DNA of 14,857 bases from Candidatus Brevibacterium intestinigallinarum (GCA_019117325.1 DWZY01000093.1:1-14857); one strand, 5' to 3'; positions 1-8,308 are shown, counted from the stretch's first letter. Notes: generated by a model not told the origin, from the sequence alone. Translations and numbers: made by a program.

Positions 1-3000
1 TGTCCGTCGCGTTCGACGCCAGCTGCGAGGAGATGTGGCTGGCCTGGCGGTCCGGAGCGTGCCTCGTCCCCGCTCCCCGCTCACTCGTGAAGTCCGGCAT
101 GGATCTGGGACCGTGGCTGGCCGGCCGCGCCATCACTGTCGTCTCCACCGTGCCCACGCTCGCATCGCTGTGGCCGGCGGAGACGCTGGAGAACGTCCGC
201 CTCCTCATCTTCGGCGGCGAGGCGTGCCCGCCGGAGCTGGCCGCCCGCCTCCTGGACGACGATCGCGAGGTGTGGAACACGTACGGGCCCACCGAGGCCA
301 CCGTCGTCACGTGCGCCGCGCCCCTGGACGGCACTGATCCCGTGCGGATCGGGCTGCCGCTGGACGGCTGGGACATGGCCGTCGTCGACCCGGCCACCGG
401 TGTCCCCGTCGAGGACGGGCAGACCGGCGAGCTCATCATCGGGGGCGTGGGCCTGGCCCGCTACCTCGACCCGGAGAAGGATGCCGAGAAGTACGCGCCG
501 ATGCCCACCCTGGGGTGGGAGCGTGCCTACCGCTCCGGCGACCTCGTCGTCATGGACCCCGACGGCCTCGTCTTCGTGGGGCGCGCGGACGAGCAGGTCA
601 AGCTGGGCGGGCGCCGCATCGAGCTGGGCGAGGTCGACGCCGCGCTCCAGGCGCTGCCCGGCGTGGCCGGCGGCGCGGCCGCAGTCAAGGAGACTGCAGG
701 CGGCATGCAGCTGCTCATCGGCTACCTCGCACCCGAGGCCGCGGGCGACGACCGGCGCGACGCCTGGACCGAGGCCCTGAGGGAGTCCCTCCCACCTGCC
801 CTGGTCCCCCGCCTCGTCCTCGTCGACGATCTGCCGACCAAGACCTCGGGCAAGGTCGACCGTGCGGCCCTGCCGTGGCCGCTGCCCGGCCAGGAGACCG
901 CCGAGACCGGACCCGACGACCTGCCCGCCCACGCCCAGTGGTGCGCGGAGCAGTGGCAGGCGGTCCTGGGCACCCGCCCCACCATGGACTCGGACTTCTT
1001 CGACTCCGGCGGCGGATCGCTCGCGGCCGCGCAGCTCGTCTCCCGCCTGCGCGCGCAGCACCCGTCCGTCACGGTGGGCGACGTGTACGCCGCACCCCGC
1101 TTCGGTGCGCTCGTCGCCCTCGCGGTGGACGCGGACGAGGCGGCACCCGCCCGACCGCGCCGCACCATCACGCGCACCCGCTACTCGATGCAGACCCTGC
1201 AGACCCTGCTGGGCATCCCCGTCCACGTGCTCGCGGCGATGCGCTGGGTCGTCCTCGCCCTCGTCCTCGTCAACGTGGCCGGTGCCGCGGGTGCGGATGT
1301 GCCCACGGTCAGCTGGTGGCTCATCCTCGCCCTGGTGGCCGTCTTCGTGACCCCATGGGGACGCATGCTCATCTCCGCCGGTGCCGCACGGCTCCTGCTG
1401 GCCGGAGTGCGCCCGGGCACGTACCCGCGATCGGGATCCGTCCACCTGCGGCTGTGGCTCGCGGAGCACATCGCGGACCTCGCCGCGGCCGTCTCCGTCG
1501 CCTCCGCTCCGTGGGTGAGCTGGTACGCCCGCCTGCTGGGCAACTCGGTGGGCCGCGATGTCGACCTCCACTCGATCCCGCCGGTCACCGGCATGCTGAC
1601 CCTCGAGGCCGGCGCCGCCATCGAGCCCGAGGTCGACCTCAAGGGCTGGTGGGTCGACGGCGATCTCATCCACATCGGTCCCATCCGCGTGGGCTCGTAC
1701 GCGGTCGTGGGCGCTCGCTCGACGCTGCTGCCCGGCGCGCACGTGGGTGCCCGGTCCGTCGTCGAGCCGGGCTCCGCCGTGCACGGGCGGGTGCGCAAGG
1801 GCCAGGTCTACTCCGGCTCCCCCGCCTCCCGCGTCCGCCGTGCCGGGAACGTCGTCCCCGATCCGCCCGCCCGCCGCAGGCGCACTCCTTTCCTCCTGTA
1901 TGCGGGGGGCTCGATGCTGCACGCCGCGATCCCGCTGGTCGCCGCGGTGCCCGGCCTCGCGCTGCTGGTCGCCGTGTCCGGCCCGCAGGCGATCGTGAGC
2001 CTCCCGACCCTGCTCGCGTGGTCGCCCGTCCTGGGACTCACGTGGTTCGCGACGACGGCAGGGCTCATCGTCATCTCCGTCCGCACGCTGGCGATCGGGC
2101 TGCGCGAGGGCACCGTCCCCGTCCGCTCATTCGCGGGCTACCGGGTGTGGGCGACGGAGCGGATCATGGACATGGCCCGCGACCTCCTGTTCCCGCTGTA
2201 CGCCGGCATGCTCACCCCCGTCTGGCTGCGGCTGCTGGGCGCGAAGGTGGGCCGGGACGTCGAGGTCTCGACGGTCCTGCTCGTCCCCTCGATGACGACC
2301 ATCGCGGACGGCGCCTTCCTGGCCGACGACACGATGGTCGCCAGCTACGAGCTGCGCAGCGGCTGGATGCGGATCGGCCGGGCGAAGGTGGGCAAGCGCG
2401 CCTTCCTGGGCAACTCCGGGATGGCAGCCGCGGGCCGCCGCGTGCCGAAGAACGCACTCGTCGCGGTGCTCTCCGCCGCTCCCGGCAAGGCGAAGAAGGG
2501 CACCAGCTGGATCGGCTCGCCGCCGGTCGAGCTGCGCCGGTCGGAGGTCGAGGCCGATGCGGAGCTCACGTACCGGCCCAGCACCCGGCTGCGCCGGCTG
2601 CGCGGCTTCTGGGAGACGCTGCGGCTGCTGTCCGTCGTGGCCGGTGCGCTCGTCGTCACCGCGGTCGTCGGAACCCTCGTGGGTCTCCACACCGTCTTCG
2701 CCTCCGTCTCCACGCCGCTGCTGGGAGCGCTGGGGATGCTCGCCGTCTCCGGGGCCGTCATGATGGTCGCGGGAGCGGTCGCAGCCGGCATCGCGGTGGC
2801 GGCGAAGTGGATCTGCATCGGCCGTGTCACCGAGGGAGAGCACCCGCTGTGGTCCTCGTTCATCTGGCGCAGCGAGCTGGCGGACACGTTCGTCGAGCTG
2901 GTCGCCGCGCCGTGGTTCGCGCGCACGGCGGTGGGCACCCCCGCCCTCGTCTGGTACCTGCGCGCGCTGGGATCCCGGATCGGCCACGGCGTGTGGTGCG

Positions 3001-3317
3001 AGACCTACTGGCTGCCCGAGGCCGACCTGGTGCGGCTGGACGACAACGCGACGGTCAACCGCGGCTGCGTCGTCCAGACCCATCTCTTCCACGATCGCGT
3101 CATGAGCCTCGATGCCGTCACGCTCGACGCCGGGGCCACCCTGGGCCCCAACAGCGTCATCCTGCCGGCGGCACACCTGGGCGAGGCGGCGACCGTGGGA
3201 CCGGCCAGCCTCGTCATGCGCGGCGAGTCCGTCCCGGCCCACGCGTACTTCATGGGCAATCCGGTCGTACCCTGGATCGATGCACCCGCACTTCCCGAGG
3301 AGACCGCACGCCGATGA
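1..3317 (+). CDS. Pls/PosA-family membrane non-ribosomal peptide synthetase, 5'-truncated
   Basis: This is a single-module NRPS whose relatives polymerise a basic amino acid (epsilon-poly-L-lysine, delta-poly-L-ornithine) at the membrane. The reading frame is open from base 3, giving 1104 residues; the start and adenylation motifs A1-A3 lie off the left edge. Visible adenylation motifs are FDAS (residues 4-7), NTYGPTE (about 91-97), GELIIGG, YRSGDL, GRADEQVKLGGRRIELGE (about 193-210) and SGKVDR with catalytic Lys284. A carrier domain follows, with DSGGGSL and phosphopantetheine Ser339. Then come three repeats of two membrane helices plus a left-handed-beta-helix-like domain: helices about 414-453, 630-701 and 873-941; soluble domains about 511-615, 744-846 and 988-1091. 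No classical condensation or thioesterase domain is present, as expected in this family. The stop overlaps the next ATG by 4 bases. Family assignment is firm; the amino acid used is inferred only. Confidence 0.92.
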   Translation, partial: SVAFDASCEEMWLAWRSGACLVPAPRSLVKSGMDLGPWLAGRAITVVSTVPTLASLWPAETLENVRLLIFGGEACPPELAARLLDDDREVWNTYGPTEATVVTCAAPLDGTDPVRIGLPLDGWDMAVVDPATGVPVEDGQTGELIIGGVGLARYLDPEKDAEKYAPMPTLGWERAYRSGDLVVMDPDGLVFVGRADEQVKLGGRRIELGEVDAALQALPGVAGGAAAVKETAGGMQLLIGYLAPEAAGDDRRDAWTEALRESLPPALVPRLVLVDDLPTKTSGKVDRAALPWPLPGQETAETGPDDLPAHAQWCAEQWQAVLGTRPTMDSDFFDSGGGSLAAAQLVSRLRAQHPSVTVGDVYAAPRFGALVALAVDADEAAPARPRRTITRTRYSMQTLQTLLGIPVHVLAAMRWVVLALVLVNVAGAAGADVPTVSWWLILALVAVFVTPWGRMLISAGAARLLLAGVRPGTYPRSGSVHLRLWLAEHIADLAAAVSVASAPWVSWYARLLGNSVGRDVDLHSIPPVTGMLTLEAGAAIEPEVDLKGWWVDGDLIHIGPIRVGSYAVVGARSTLLPGAHVGARSVVEPGSAVHGRVRKGQVYSGSPASRVRRAGNVVPDPPARRRRTPFLLYAGGSMLHAAIPLVAAVPGLALLVAVSGPQAIVSLPTLLAWSPVLGLTWFATTAGLIVISVRTLAIGLREGTVPVRSFAGYRVWATERIMDMARDLLFPLYAGMLTPVWLRLLGAKVGRDVEVSTVLLVPSMTTIADGAFLADDTMVASYELRSGWMRIGRAKVGKRAFLGNSGMAAAGRRVPKNALVAVLSAAPGKAKKGTSWIGSPPVELRRSEVEADAELTYRPSTRLRRLRGFWETLRLLSVVAGALVVTAVVGTLVGLHTVFASVSTPLLGALGMLAVSGAVMMVAGAVAAGIAVAAKWICIGRVTEGEHPLWSSFIWRSELADTFVELVAAPWFARTAVGTPALVWYLRALGSRIGHGVWCETYWLPEADLVRLDDNATVNRGCVVQTHLFHDRVMSLDAVTLDAGATLGPNSVILPAAHLGEAATVGPASLVMRGESVPAHAYFMGNPVVPWIDAPALPEETARR

Positions 3318-4627
3318 CCGTGTTCGACCCCTACACGCCTGAGTCGGGCAGCGCCGACTTCACCGTCGAGCACTACGACCTGGACCTCGACTACCGACTG
3401 GGCCCCAACCGGCTGGCCGGCACCGCCACGCTGACCGTCCGCGTCCTCGCAGACGTCCGCACGCTCACCCTCGACCTCGTGGGACTGGGCGCGGACCGGG
3501 TCAGGGTCGACGGTGAGCGCGCCCGCCACCGGCAGCGCTCCGGCCGTCTCCTCGTCACCCTCCCCCAGGCGCAGTCCGCCGGGGACCGCCTCACGGTGGA
3601 GGTCCGGTACTCCGGCACCCCCGAGCCCCGGATGGGCGAATGGGGCGATGTGGGCTGGGAGGAGCTGGACGACGGCTCCCTGGTCGCCGGGCAGCCCAAC
3701 GGGTCCGCCACCTGGTACCCCGTCAACGACCATCCCGCGCACAAGGCGACCTACCGCATCAGCATCCTCGTCGACGCGGACTACACCGCGATTGCCAACG
3801 GGCGACTCGTCTCCACCTCGCGCGCCTCCCGCGGGACCCGCTGGGAGTGGGTCTCCGACGCTCCCCTGGCCCCCTATGTGGCGAGCGTGCAGATCGGCCG
3901 CTTCAAGCTCGAGGACCTGCCCGGCGACGGGGACGTGCCCCAGTGGCTGGCCGCGCCCCGCCTGGGCTGGAGGCCCGCCGCGCTGGCGCTGAAGAAGCAG
4001 CACGCGATGCTCGACGGCTTCCAGGACTGGTTCGGCCCCTACCCCTTCGACGCGTACGGCGTCGTCGTGACGGCCGAGGCCCTGGAGATCCCGCTGGAGT
4101 CGCAGCCGTTCTCCATCCTGGGCGTCAACCACCTCCTCCCCACGTGGGAGTCCGAGCGGCTGGTCGCGCACGAGCTGGCCCACCAGTGGTTCGGGAATTC
4201 CGTCTCGATCCGCCGCTGGAAGGACCTGTGGCTCAACGAGGGCTTCGCGTGCTACGCGGAATGGCTGTGGTCGGAGCTCAAGGGCTCGGACTCGGCCGCG
4301 GACCGGGCAGAGGAGGCTCACGCCGGGCTCCAGGGGCTCCCCCAGGACCTCCTCCTCGCCGACCCGGGCGGTCCGGACATGTTCGACGACCGGCTGTACA
4401 AGCGCGGCGCTCTCACCCTCGAGGCGCTGCGCCGCAGCGTGGGCGATGCGACCTTCCGCAGCCTCTGCCGCGAGTGGTGCTGGCGGAACAAGCACGGCCA
4501 CGGCGACACGGAGGCATTCCTCGATCTTGTCGACGAGATGACGACGATCGAGGCGCGCACGGTGCTGGGCCCGTGGCTGTTCGAGGAGCCGCTTCCCGCT
4601 CTGCCCCCGCGCGCTGCGAGGGCCTGA
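3314..4627 (+). CDS. M1-family zinc metallopeptidase, short form
   Basis: A 437-residue protein with the M1 zinc site: HELAH at residues 286-290 (His286 and His290 as ligands, Glu287 as general base) and NEGFA with third ligand Glu309, 18 residues after His290. Tyr362 in RLYKRGAL is the likely transition-state tyrosine. The usual GAMEN exopeptidase motif is replaced by PLESQ (Glu262). The N-terminal half is the beta-rich M1 substrate-binding domain. At 437 residues it is about half the length of PepN-type aminopeptidases and lacks their long C-terminal helical domain. No signal peptide or membrane helix is seen, so it is probably cytosolic. The ATG overlaps the synthetase stop in an ATGA, with a GAGGAG sequence 11 bases upstream, which implies translational coupling. 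Known: epsilon-polylysine producers carry zinc aminopeptidases that degrade their polymer. Inferred: this enzyme acts on the synthetase product or on precursor peptides. It could instead be a general aminopeptidase. Confidence 0.93.
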   Translation: MTVFDPYTPESGSADFTVEHYDLDLDYRLGPNRLAGTATLTVRVLADVRTLTLDLVGLGADRVRVDGERARHRQRSGRLLVTLPQAQSAGDRLTVEVRYSGTPEPRMGEWGDVGWEELDDGSLVAGQPNGSATWYPVNDHPAHKATYRISILVDADYTAIANGRLVSTSRASRGTRWEWVSDAPLAPYVASVQIGRFKLEDLPGDGDVPQWLAAPRLGWRPAALALKKQHAMLDGFQDWFGPYPFDAYGVVVTAEALEIPLESQPFSILGVNHLLPTWESERLVAHELAHQWFGNSVSIRRWKDLWLNEGFACYAEWLWSELKGSDSAADRAEEAHAGLQGLPQDLLLADPGGPDMFDDRLYKRGALTLEALRRSVGDATFRSLCREWCWRNKHGHGDTEAFLDLVDEMTTIEARTVLGPWLFEEPLPALPPRAARA

Positions 4628-4692
4628 CGACAGACGGCTGAGACGGACGGCGCCGCGCTGCCGACGGACGGTGTCGCGGTGTGGTCCGCCGC
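4628..4692. other. Convergent intergenic gap, no clear terminator
   Basis: These 65 bases separate the + strand peptidase from the - strand acetyltransferase. A 9-base direct repeat (GACGGACGG at 4642-4650 and 4663-4671) is visible, but no long perfect hairpin or T-run. Termination of the two convergent transcripts may be Rho-dependent or occur inside the opposing genes. Confidence 0.4.
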
Positions 4693-5181
4693 TCAGATGC
4701 TGCGCAGCAGGACGTCCGCATCGCCATGGCGTCCGGCGATGACGAAGCCGTTCTGCGCGAAGAACTCCCCGGCGCCGTTGAGCTGGTGGACCGCGAGGCT
4801 CACCGACCCGCGTCCGGACAGGCGGAGCAGATCGAGGATCGCGCGCAGCAGGTGCGTGCCGTATCCCTTGCCCTGCTCGTCCGGATCGACCGCGATCCGC
4901 AGCTCGGGGATCTGGTCCCCCGCCCAGCCCTCGCCGCGCCAGTCGTCCTGCGGCAGTCGCACCCAGGCCCCGCCCACGGCACGGTCCTCGTCGTCGAGGA
5001 TGACAACGCCCGTGTCGCCCTCGCGCCCCCACCCGGCCAGGTAGCCGCCCAGCACCTCGTCCGCGGCGATCTGCTCGTCCGACAGGGGCGGGGAGTCGAT
5101 GGACCAGTTGACGGACTGCGCGAGGAAGGGGCGGAGCGTCTCCTCCGCCGTCGCGTCATCGGGAACGGGCACGAGTCTCAT
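4693..5181 (-). CDS. GNAT-family N-acetyltransferase
   Basis: A 162-residue GNAT protein that would transfer an acetyl group from acetyl-CoA to an unidentified amine. The acetyl-CoA binding motif A is clear at residues 98-112 (VDPDEQGKGYGTHLL, with Q103-G-K-G-Y-G108). The C-terminal AGEFFAQNGF (about 137-146) matches motif B of the family. No signal peptide or membrane helix is present. I chose the ATG at 5181 rather than the longer open frame reaching 5379: the extension runs into the 3' end of the exporter gene, reads as low-complexity Arg/Pro/Ala sequence, and GGACAG sits 9 bases before the chosen ATG. It starts 50 bases after the MATE stop on the same strand and may be its last co-transcribed gene. 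Acetylating an exported compound or the polycation product of the left-hand synthetase is possible but unsupported. Confidence 0.87.
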   Translation of the reverse strand: MRLVPVPDDATAEETLRPFLAQSVNWSIDSPPLSDEQIAADEVLGGYLAGWGREGDTGVVILDDEDRAVGGAWVRLPQDDWRGEGWAGDQIPELRIAVDPDEQGKGYGTHLLRAILDLLRLSGRGSVSLAVHQLNGAGEFFAQNGFVIAGRHGDADVLLRSI

Positions 5182-5198
5182 GCGCACATTCTGTCCGA

Positions 5199-5234
5199 TG
5201 ACACCGCCCGGGACCAGCACCGGAGCGGGTGTCA
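5199..5234 (-). repeat. Imperfect stem-loop between exporter and acetyltransferase
   Basis: TGACACC at 5199-5205 pairs with GGTGTCA at 5228-5234, with possible GC extension inside after a one-base bulge. It covers the MATE stop codon (5232-5234) and lies just ahead of the acetyltransferase start. It may weaken read-through or mark the 3' end of the exporter message. No T-run follows. Confidence 0.35.
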
Positions 5235-6548
5235 CCGGATGCCGAGGGTCAGCGCGCGCTCGATCCAGCCCTGCCCGCGTGCGCGCAGCAGGAGCGTCAC
5301 ACCGCGAGCGCCCAGGAAGCCCAGGGCGAAGGCCGCCCACGCGGTGAGCGCGTGGGGCCACAGCTGCATCGCAGGCCACAGGAGTGCGGCGTACACGGCG
5401 AGGGACACGACCTGGGCCAGGGCCAGGTAGCGGGCGTCCTCAGCCCCCATGAGCACCCCGTCCAGCACGAACACGACGCCGGCCAGCGGCAGGCTCGCGG
5501 CGAAGACCAGCAGCAGGGAGGTGAGCAGACCCGCGACCTCCGGGTCCCCCGTGAAGGCGCGGGGGATCCAGGGGGATCCCGCCGCGATGAGCACGGCGCA
5601 CACGCAGCCGAAGCCCAGACCCCAGCGCATGAGGCGACCGGTGATGCTCCGGACCCCCGGCACATCCCGGGCCCCCAGGCGCAGCGCGATGAGCGCCTGC
5701 CCCGCGATCGCCAGGGCGTCCAATGCCAGTGCGAGCGCGAAGAAGAGGGTCTGGGCGACCTGCACCGCGGCCAGCTGGGTCGTCCCCAGCGCCGTCGCCT
5801 CGAGGATGAGGAGGATGAGGGCGGCCCGCAGCGCGGCACTGCGCACCAGGAGCCAGCCGGAGGTTGCCGCCGACGCCCACACCCCCGTCCAGTGCGGGCG
5901 CAGGCTCGCACCGTAGCGGCGCGCCGCGCGGAAGGCGATGATAACCAGGACCGCTGCCATGCCCGCCTGGGCGAGGACGGTGCCCAGTGCTGAGCCCGCG
6001 ATCCCCCACCCCAGTCCGTAGATGAAGACGGCGTTGAGGACGATGTTCGCCCCGAAGCCGCCTCCAGCGACCCACAGGGGCGTGCGCGTGTCCTGCAGCC
6101 CGCGCATGAGCCCGGTCGCGGCGATGACGAGCAGCATCGCGGGCAGGCCCCACCAGGAGATGGTGAGGTAGGAGACCGCGGCGGCCTCGACCTCGGCGGT
6201 GGGGCCGAAGGCGCGGACCGCGGGACCCAGCAGCGGCAGCCCTCCGACCAGCAGCACGGCGGACACGACGAGCGAGAGCCACATGCCGTCGAAGCCGGCA
6301 CTCACCGCCCCCCGGATGTCACCCGCGCCCATGCGCTTCGCCACCCGCGGCGTCGTCGCATAGGCGAGGAAGATCATGAGGCCCAGGACCGTCTGGAGGA
6401 TCGTCGTCGCGATCGCCAGCCCGCCCAGCGACTGCGGTCCCAGGTGACCGACCATCGCGGTGTCCGCCAGCAGGAACAGCGGCTCTGCGATGAGGGCGCC
6501 CAGTGCCGGCACGGCCAGGCGCAGGATCTCACGGTCGACGGTTCTCAT
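5232..6548 (-). CDS. MATE-family multidrug/metabolite exporter (DinF-like)
   Basis: A 438-residue polytopic inner-membrane protein with about 12 hydrophobic segments, the usual length and topology of MATE antiporters, which expel organic cations or metabolites using H+ or Na+ gradients. The N-terminus carries the family signature EPLFLLADTAMVGHLG, and a second-half segment (FGANIVLNAVFIYGLGWG) is also typical. This places it with DinF/plant-like MATE proteins rather than NorM. Three in-frame ATGs exist (6590, 6557, 6548). I chose 6548 because AGG lies 9 bases upstream, whereas 6557 has AGG directly abutting it and the 6590 extension is Arg-rich and inside the upstream hairpin. It lies 77 bases downstream of the acyl-CoA synthetase stop, behind a strong terminator-like hairpin, so it probably has its own promoter. 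Substrate unknown. Confidence 0.92.
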   Translation of the reverse strand: MRTVDREILRLAVPALGALIAEPLFLLADTAMVGHLGPQSLGGLAIATTILQTVLGLMIFLAYATTPRVAKRMGAGDIRGAVSAGFDGMWLSLVVSAVLLVGGLPLLGPAVRAFGPTAEVEAAAVSYLTISWWGLPAMLLVIAATGLMRGLQDTRTPLWVAGGGFGANIVLNAVFIYGLGWGIAGSALGTVLAQAGMAAVLVIIAFRAARRYGASLRPHWTGVWASAATSGWLLVRSAALRAALILLILEATALGTTQLAAVQVAQTLFFALALALDALAIAGQALIALRLGARDVPGVRSITGRLMRWGLGFGCVCAVLIAAGSPWIPRAFTGDPEVAGLLTSLLLVFAASLPLAGVVFVLDGVLMGAEDARYLALAQVVSLAVYAALLWPAMQLWPHALTAWAAFALGFLGARGVTLLLRARGQGWIERALTLGIR

Positions 6549-6569
6549 CGCGGACATCCTATGACGACC

Positions 6570-6609
6570 GCGGGGCCGCCCGGAGGTCACTCCCCCGGAC
6601 GGCCCCCGC
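6570..6609 (-). terminator. Terminator-like hairpin after acyl-CoA synthetase
   Basis: The arms are gcggggccgcccgg (6570-6583) and ccggacggcccccgc (6595-6609) around an 11-base loop. They pair almost fully, with one bulged G. The single non-Watson-Crick position is a G-U wobble in the minus-strand RNA but an A-C mismatch in the plus-strand RNA, which fits a structure selected for the leftward transcript. It starts 17 bases past the synthetase stop. There is no T-run, as is common in high-GC actinobacteria. Confidence 0.65.
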
Positions 6610-6625
6610 GCCCCGTGCGTGCGGC

Positions 6626-8293
6626 TCAGCCTGCGGCGCGGGTCCTCGCCGCCTCGTCGCGGACCGTGCGGCGCAGGATCTTGCCGGAGCTGGTCTTCGG
6701 CAGCTCATCGACGATCGTCACCTCGACCGGCGCCTTGTAGCTGGCCAGGTGCTGCTTGCAGTGGTCGATGATGTCCTGCGGGCTCGCCTCCGCACCCGGC
6801 TGGAGGCTCACCTGTGCCACGACCGTCTCGCCGCGGTACTCGTCCGGCACACCCACGACGGCGCCCTCGCGGACGGCCGGGTGCGTGTAGAGGACGTCCT
6901 CGACCTCGCGCGGCCACACCTTGAAGCCGGACGCGTTGATCATGTCCTTCTTGCGGTCGACGATGAAGAGCCAGCCGTCCTCGTCCATGAAGCCCACGTC
7001 GCCGGTGCGCAGCTCGCCGCCGGGCAGCGCCTCCTCCGTCGCCTTCTGGTTGTTGAGGTACTGCTGGGCGACCATGGGTCCGGCGATCGCGACCTCGCCC
7101 ACCTCGCGCGGGCCCAGCGGGTTCCCGGCGTCGTCGAGGATCCGGACCATCGCATCGCGCTGCGGCAGTCCCGTCGACAGGTTGCCGGACTCCGGATCGA
7201 CCGGGGCCCGCATGCCGCGGGGCACCGTCACCGCCTGCGCCGCGGTCTCGGTGAGCCCGTACCCCTGTCCCACGTAGTGCCCGGTCTTCTCCTCGAAGCG
7301 CTTGACGAGGCCCTCCGGCAGCGGCGCGCCGCCGGACATGATCGAGTGGAAGGAGCTGAACGCGTCGGCGTCGAAGGCCGGGCTCGCCATCATCGCGGTG
7401 TAGACCGTCGCGGGTCCCGCCATGAACGCGGGGCGCTCGCGCTTGAGCAGCTCGAGGAACGACGTGGGGTCGAAGCGGTGATTGAGCACCAGGGTGCCGC
7501 CGTTGGCCACGCTCGCGATCATCTGGCAGATGAAACCGGTGATGTGGAACAGCGGCGCCAGCGACACGATGCCGGAGCCCGGGGGCAGGCCCGCGTTCCG
7601 GGCCGCCATCCGGGAGTTCGACGAGATGTTCGCGTGCGCGTGCACGGCACCCTTGGCCCGGCCGGAGGTGCCGGACGTGTAGCCGATGAGGGCCGGATCC
7701 TCCGGCTGCATGTCGAGCGGGACGAAGTCCGTGTCGAGGCGCTCCTCGACGAGCGTCTTGAGGTCCGGCAGGGGGATCTCCGGCAGGTCGCGGTACGGGC
7801 CGAACACGGCCTCGGGCCCGTTCTCCGCCCAGTCGAGGTCACCGATCTGCACGACCAGCGGGATGTCTGCGACGTAGTCCTTCACCCGCATGAGGAAGAG
7901 GGCGTGCTGGACGATGACCGCCTTGACGTTCGCATCCGTGAAGACGTGCGTGAGCTCGTCCTGGTACATGGGGTTGAGGGGGACGATGACCGCGCCGGCC
8001 TTCCAGATGCCGTACGTGGCGATGAGGAAGTGCGGGGAGTTCTGCGCGTACACGCCCACCGCATCACCGGGCTGGATCCCGGACTCCACGAGATAGGCGG
8101 CGAAGGCTGTGGACTGGCGGTCGAACTCCGCATAGGTGGCCGAGGCTCCGTAGTGATTCCAGGCTGCCACGTCCGGCGAGGCCGCCACGGTCGCGGCCAG
8201 ATCGCGCAGCGGGGTGGAGGCTTCGAGGGGAACGGCCTCCTCCGCGGGCAGATCGAGTGTCTTCAGCCAGGGACGATCGTCGAACCAGCTCAT
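6626..8293 (-). CDS. Long/medium-chain acyl-CoA synthetase (FadD-like AMP-binding enzyme)
   Basis: A 555-residue adenylate-forming ligase that activates a carboxylic acid to its acyl-CoA through an acyl-AMP. Visible motifs are the P-loop YTSGTSGRAKGA (residues 205-216), YGLTET (345-350), RTGD (429-432), the hinge DRKKDMINASG (about 446-456) and catalytic Lys538 in TSSGK. Length and motif order are complete for the FadD/acyl-CoA synthetase family. It is cytosolic, with no membrane helices. I chose ATG 8293 because GGAG (8300-8303) lies 6 bases before it; the longer frame to 8314 starts inside a hairpin. It follows the thiolase after a 153-base gap with four stem-loops, so it may be a separate or attenuated unit of the same catabolic regulon. 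It probably feeds the dehydrogenases upstream. Chain length or a special acid substrate cannot be told from sequence. Confidence 0.94.
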   Translation of the reverse strand: MSWFDDRPWLKTLDLPAEEAVPLEASTPLRDLAATVAASPDVAAWNHYGASATYAEFDRQSTAFAAYLVESGIQPGDAVGVYAQNSPHFLIATYGIWKAGAVIVPLNPMYQDELTHVFTDANVKAVIVQHALFLMRVKDYVADIPLVVQIGDLDWAENGPEAVFGPYRDLPEIPLPDLKTLVEERLDTDFVPLDMQPEDPALIGYTSGTSGRAKGAVHAHANISSNSRMAARNAGLPPGSGIVSLAPLFHITGFICQMIASVANGGTLVLNHRFDPTSFLELLKRERPAFMAGPATVYTAMMASPAFDADAFSSFHSIMSGGAPLPEGLVKRFEEKTGHYVGQGYGLTETAAQAVTVPRGMRAPVDPESGNLSTGLPQRDAMVRILDDAGNPLGPREVGEVAIAGPMVAQQYLNNQKATEEALPGGELRTGDVGFMDEDGWLFIVDRKKDMINASGFKVWPREVEDVLYTHPAVREGAVVGVPDEYRGETVVAQVSLQPGAEASPQDIIDHCKQHLASYKAPVEVTIVDELPKTSSGKILRRTVRDEAARTRAAG

Positions 8294-8308
8294 CGTGCGC
8301 TCCGTTCC

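Noticed and set aside
81..1922. 613-codon open frame on the minus strand opposite the synthetase
   Set aside because: Low-complexity Gly/Arg/Asp/His-rich translation with no domain, antisense to a clearly conserved NRPS; expected where G/C-rich third positions remove stop codons.
515..3313. In-frame 5' extension of the peptidase gene running through the synthetase
   Set aside because: The translation is Arg/Pro/Gly-rich shadow sequence until MTVFDPYTPE at 3314, where the M1 domain begins; the ATGA overlap gives the natural start.
4642..4671. Direct repeat GACGGACGG in the convergent gap
   Set aside because: Only two short copies in GC-rich simple-looking sequence; no att site, mobile element or matching hairpin nearby.
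3005..5032. 675-codon minus-strand frame across the synthetase end, peptidase and acetyltransferase
   Set aside because: Antisense to motif-verified genes over most of its length; the translation has no recognisable motif.
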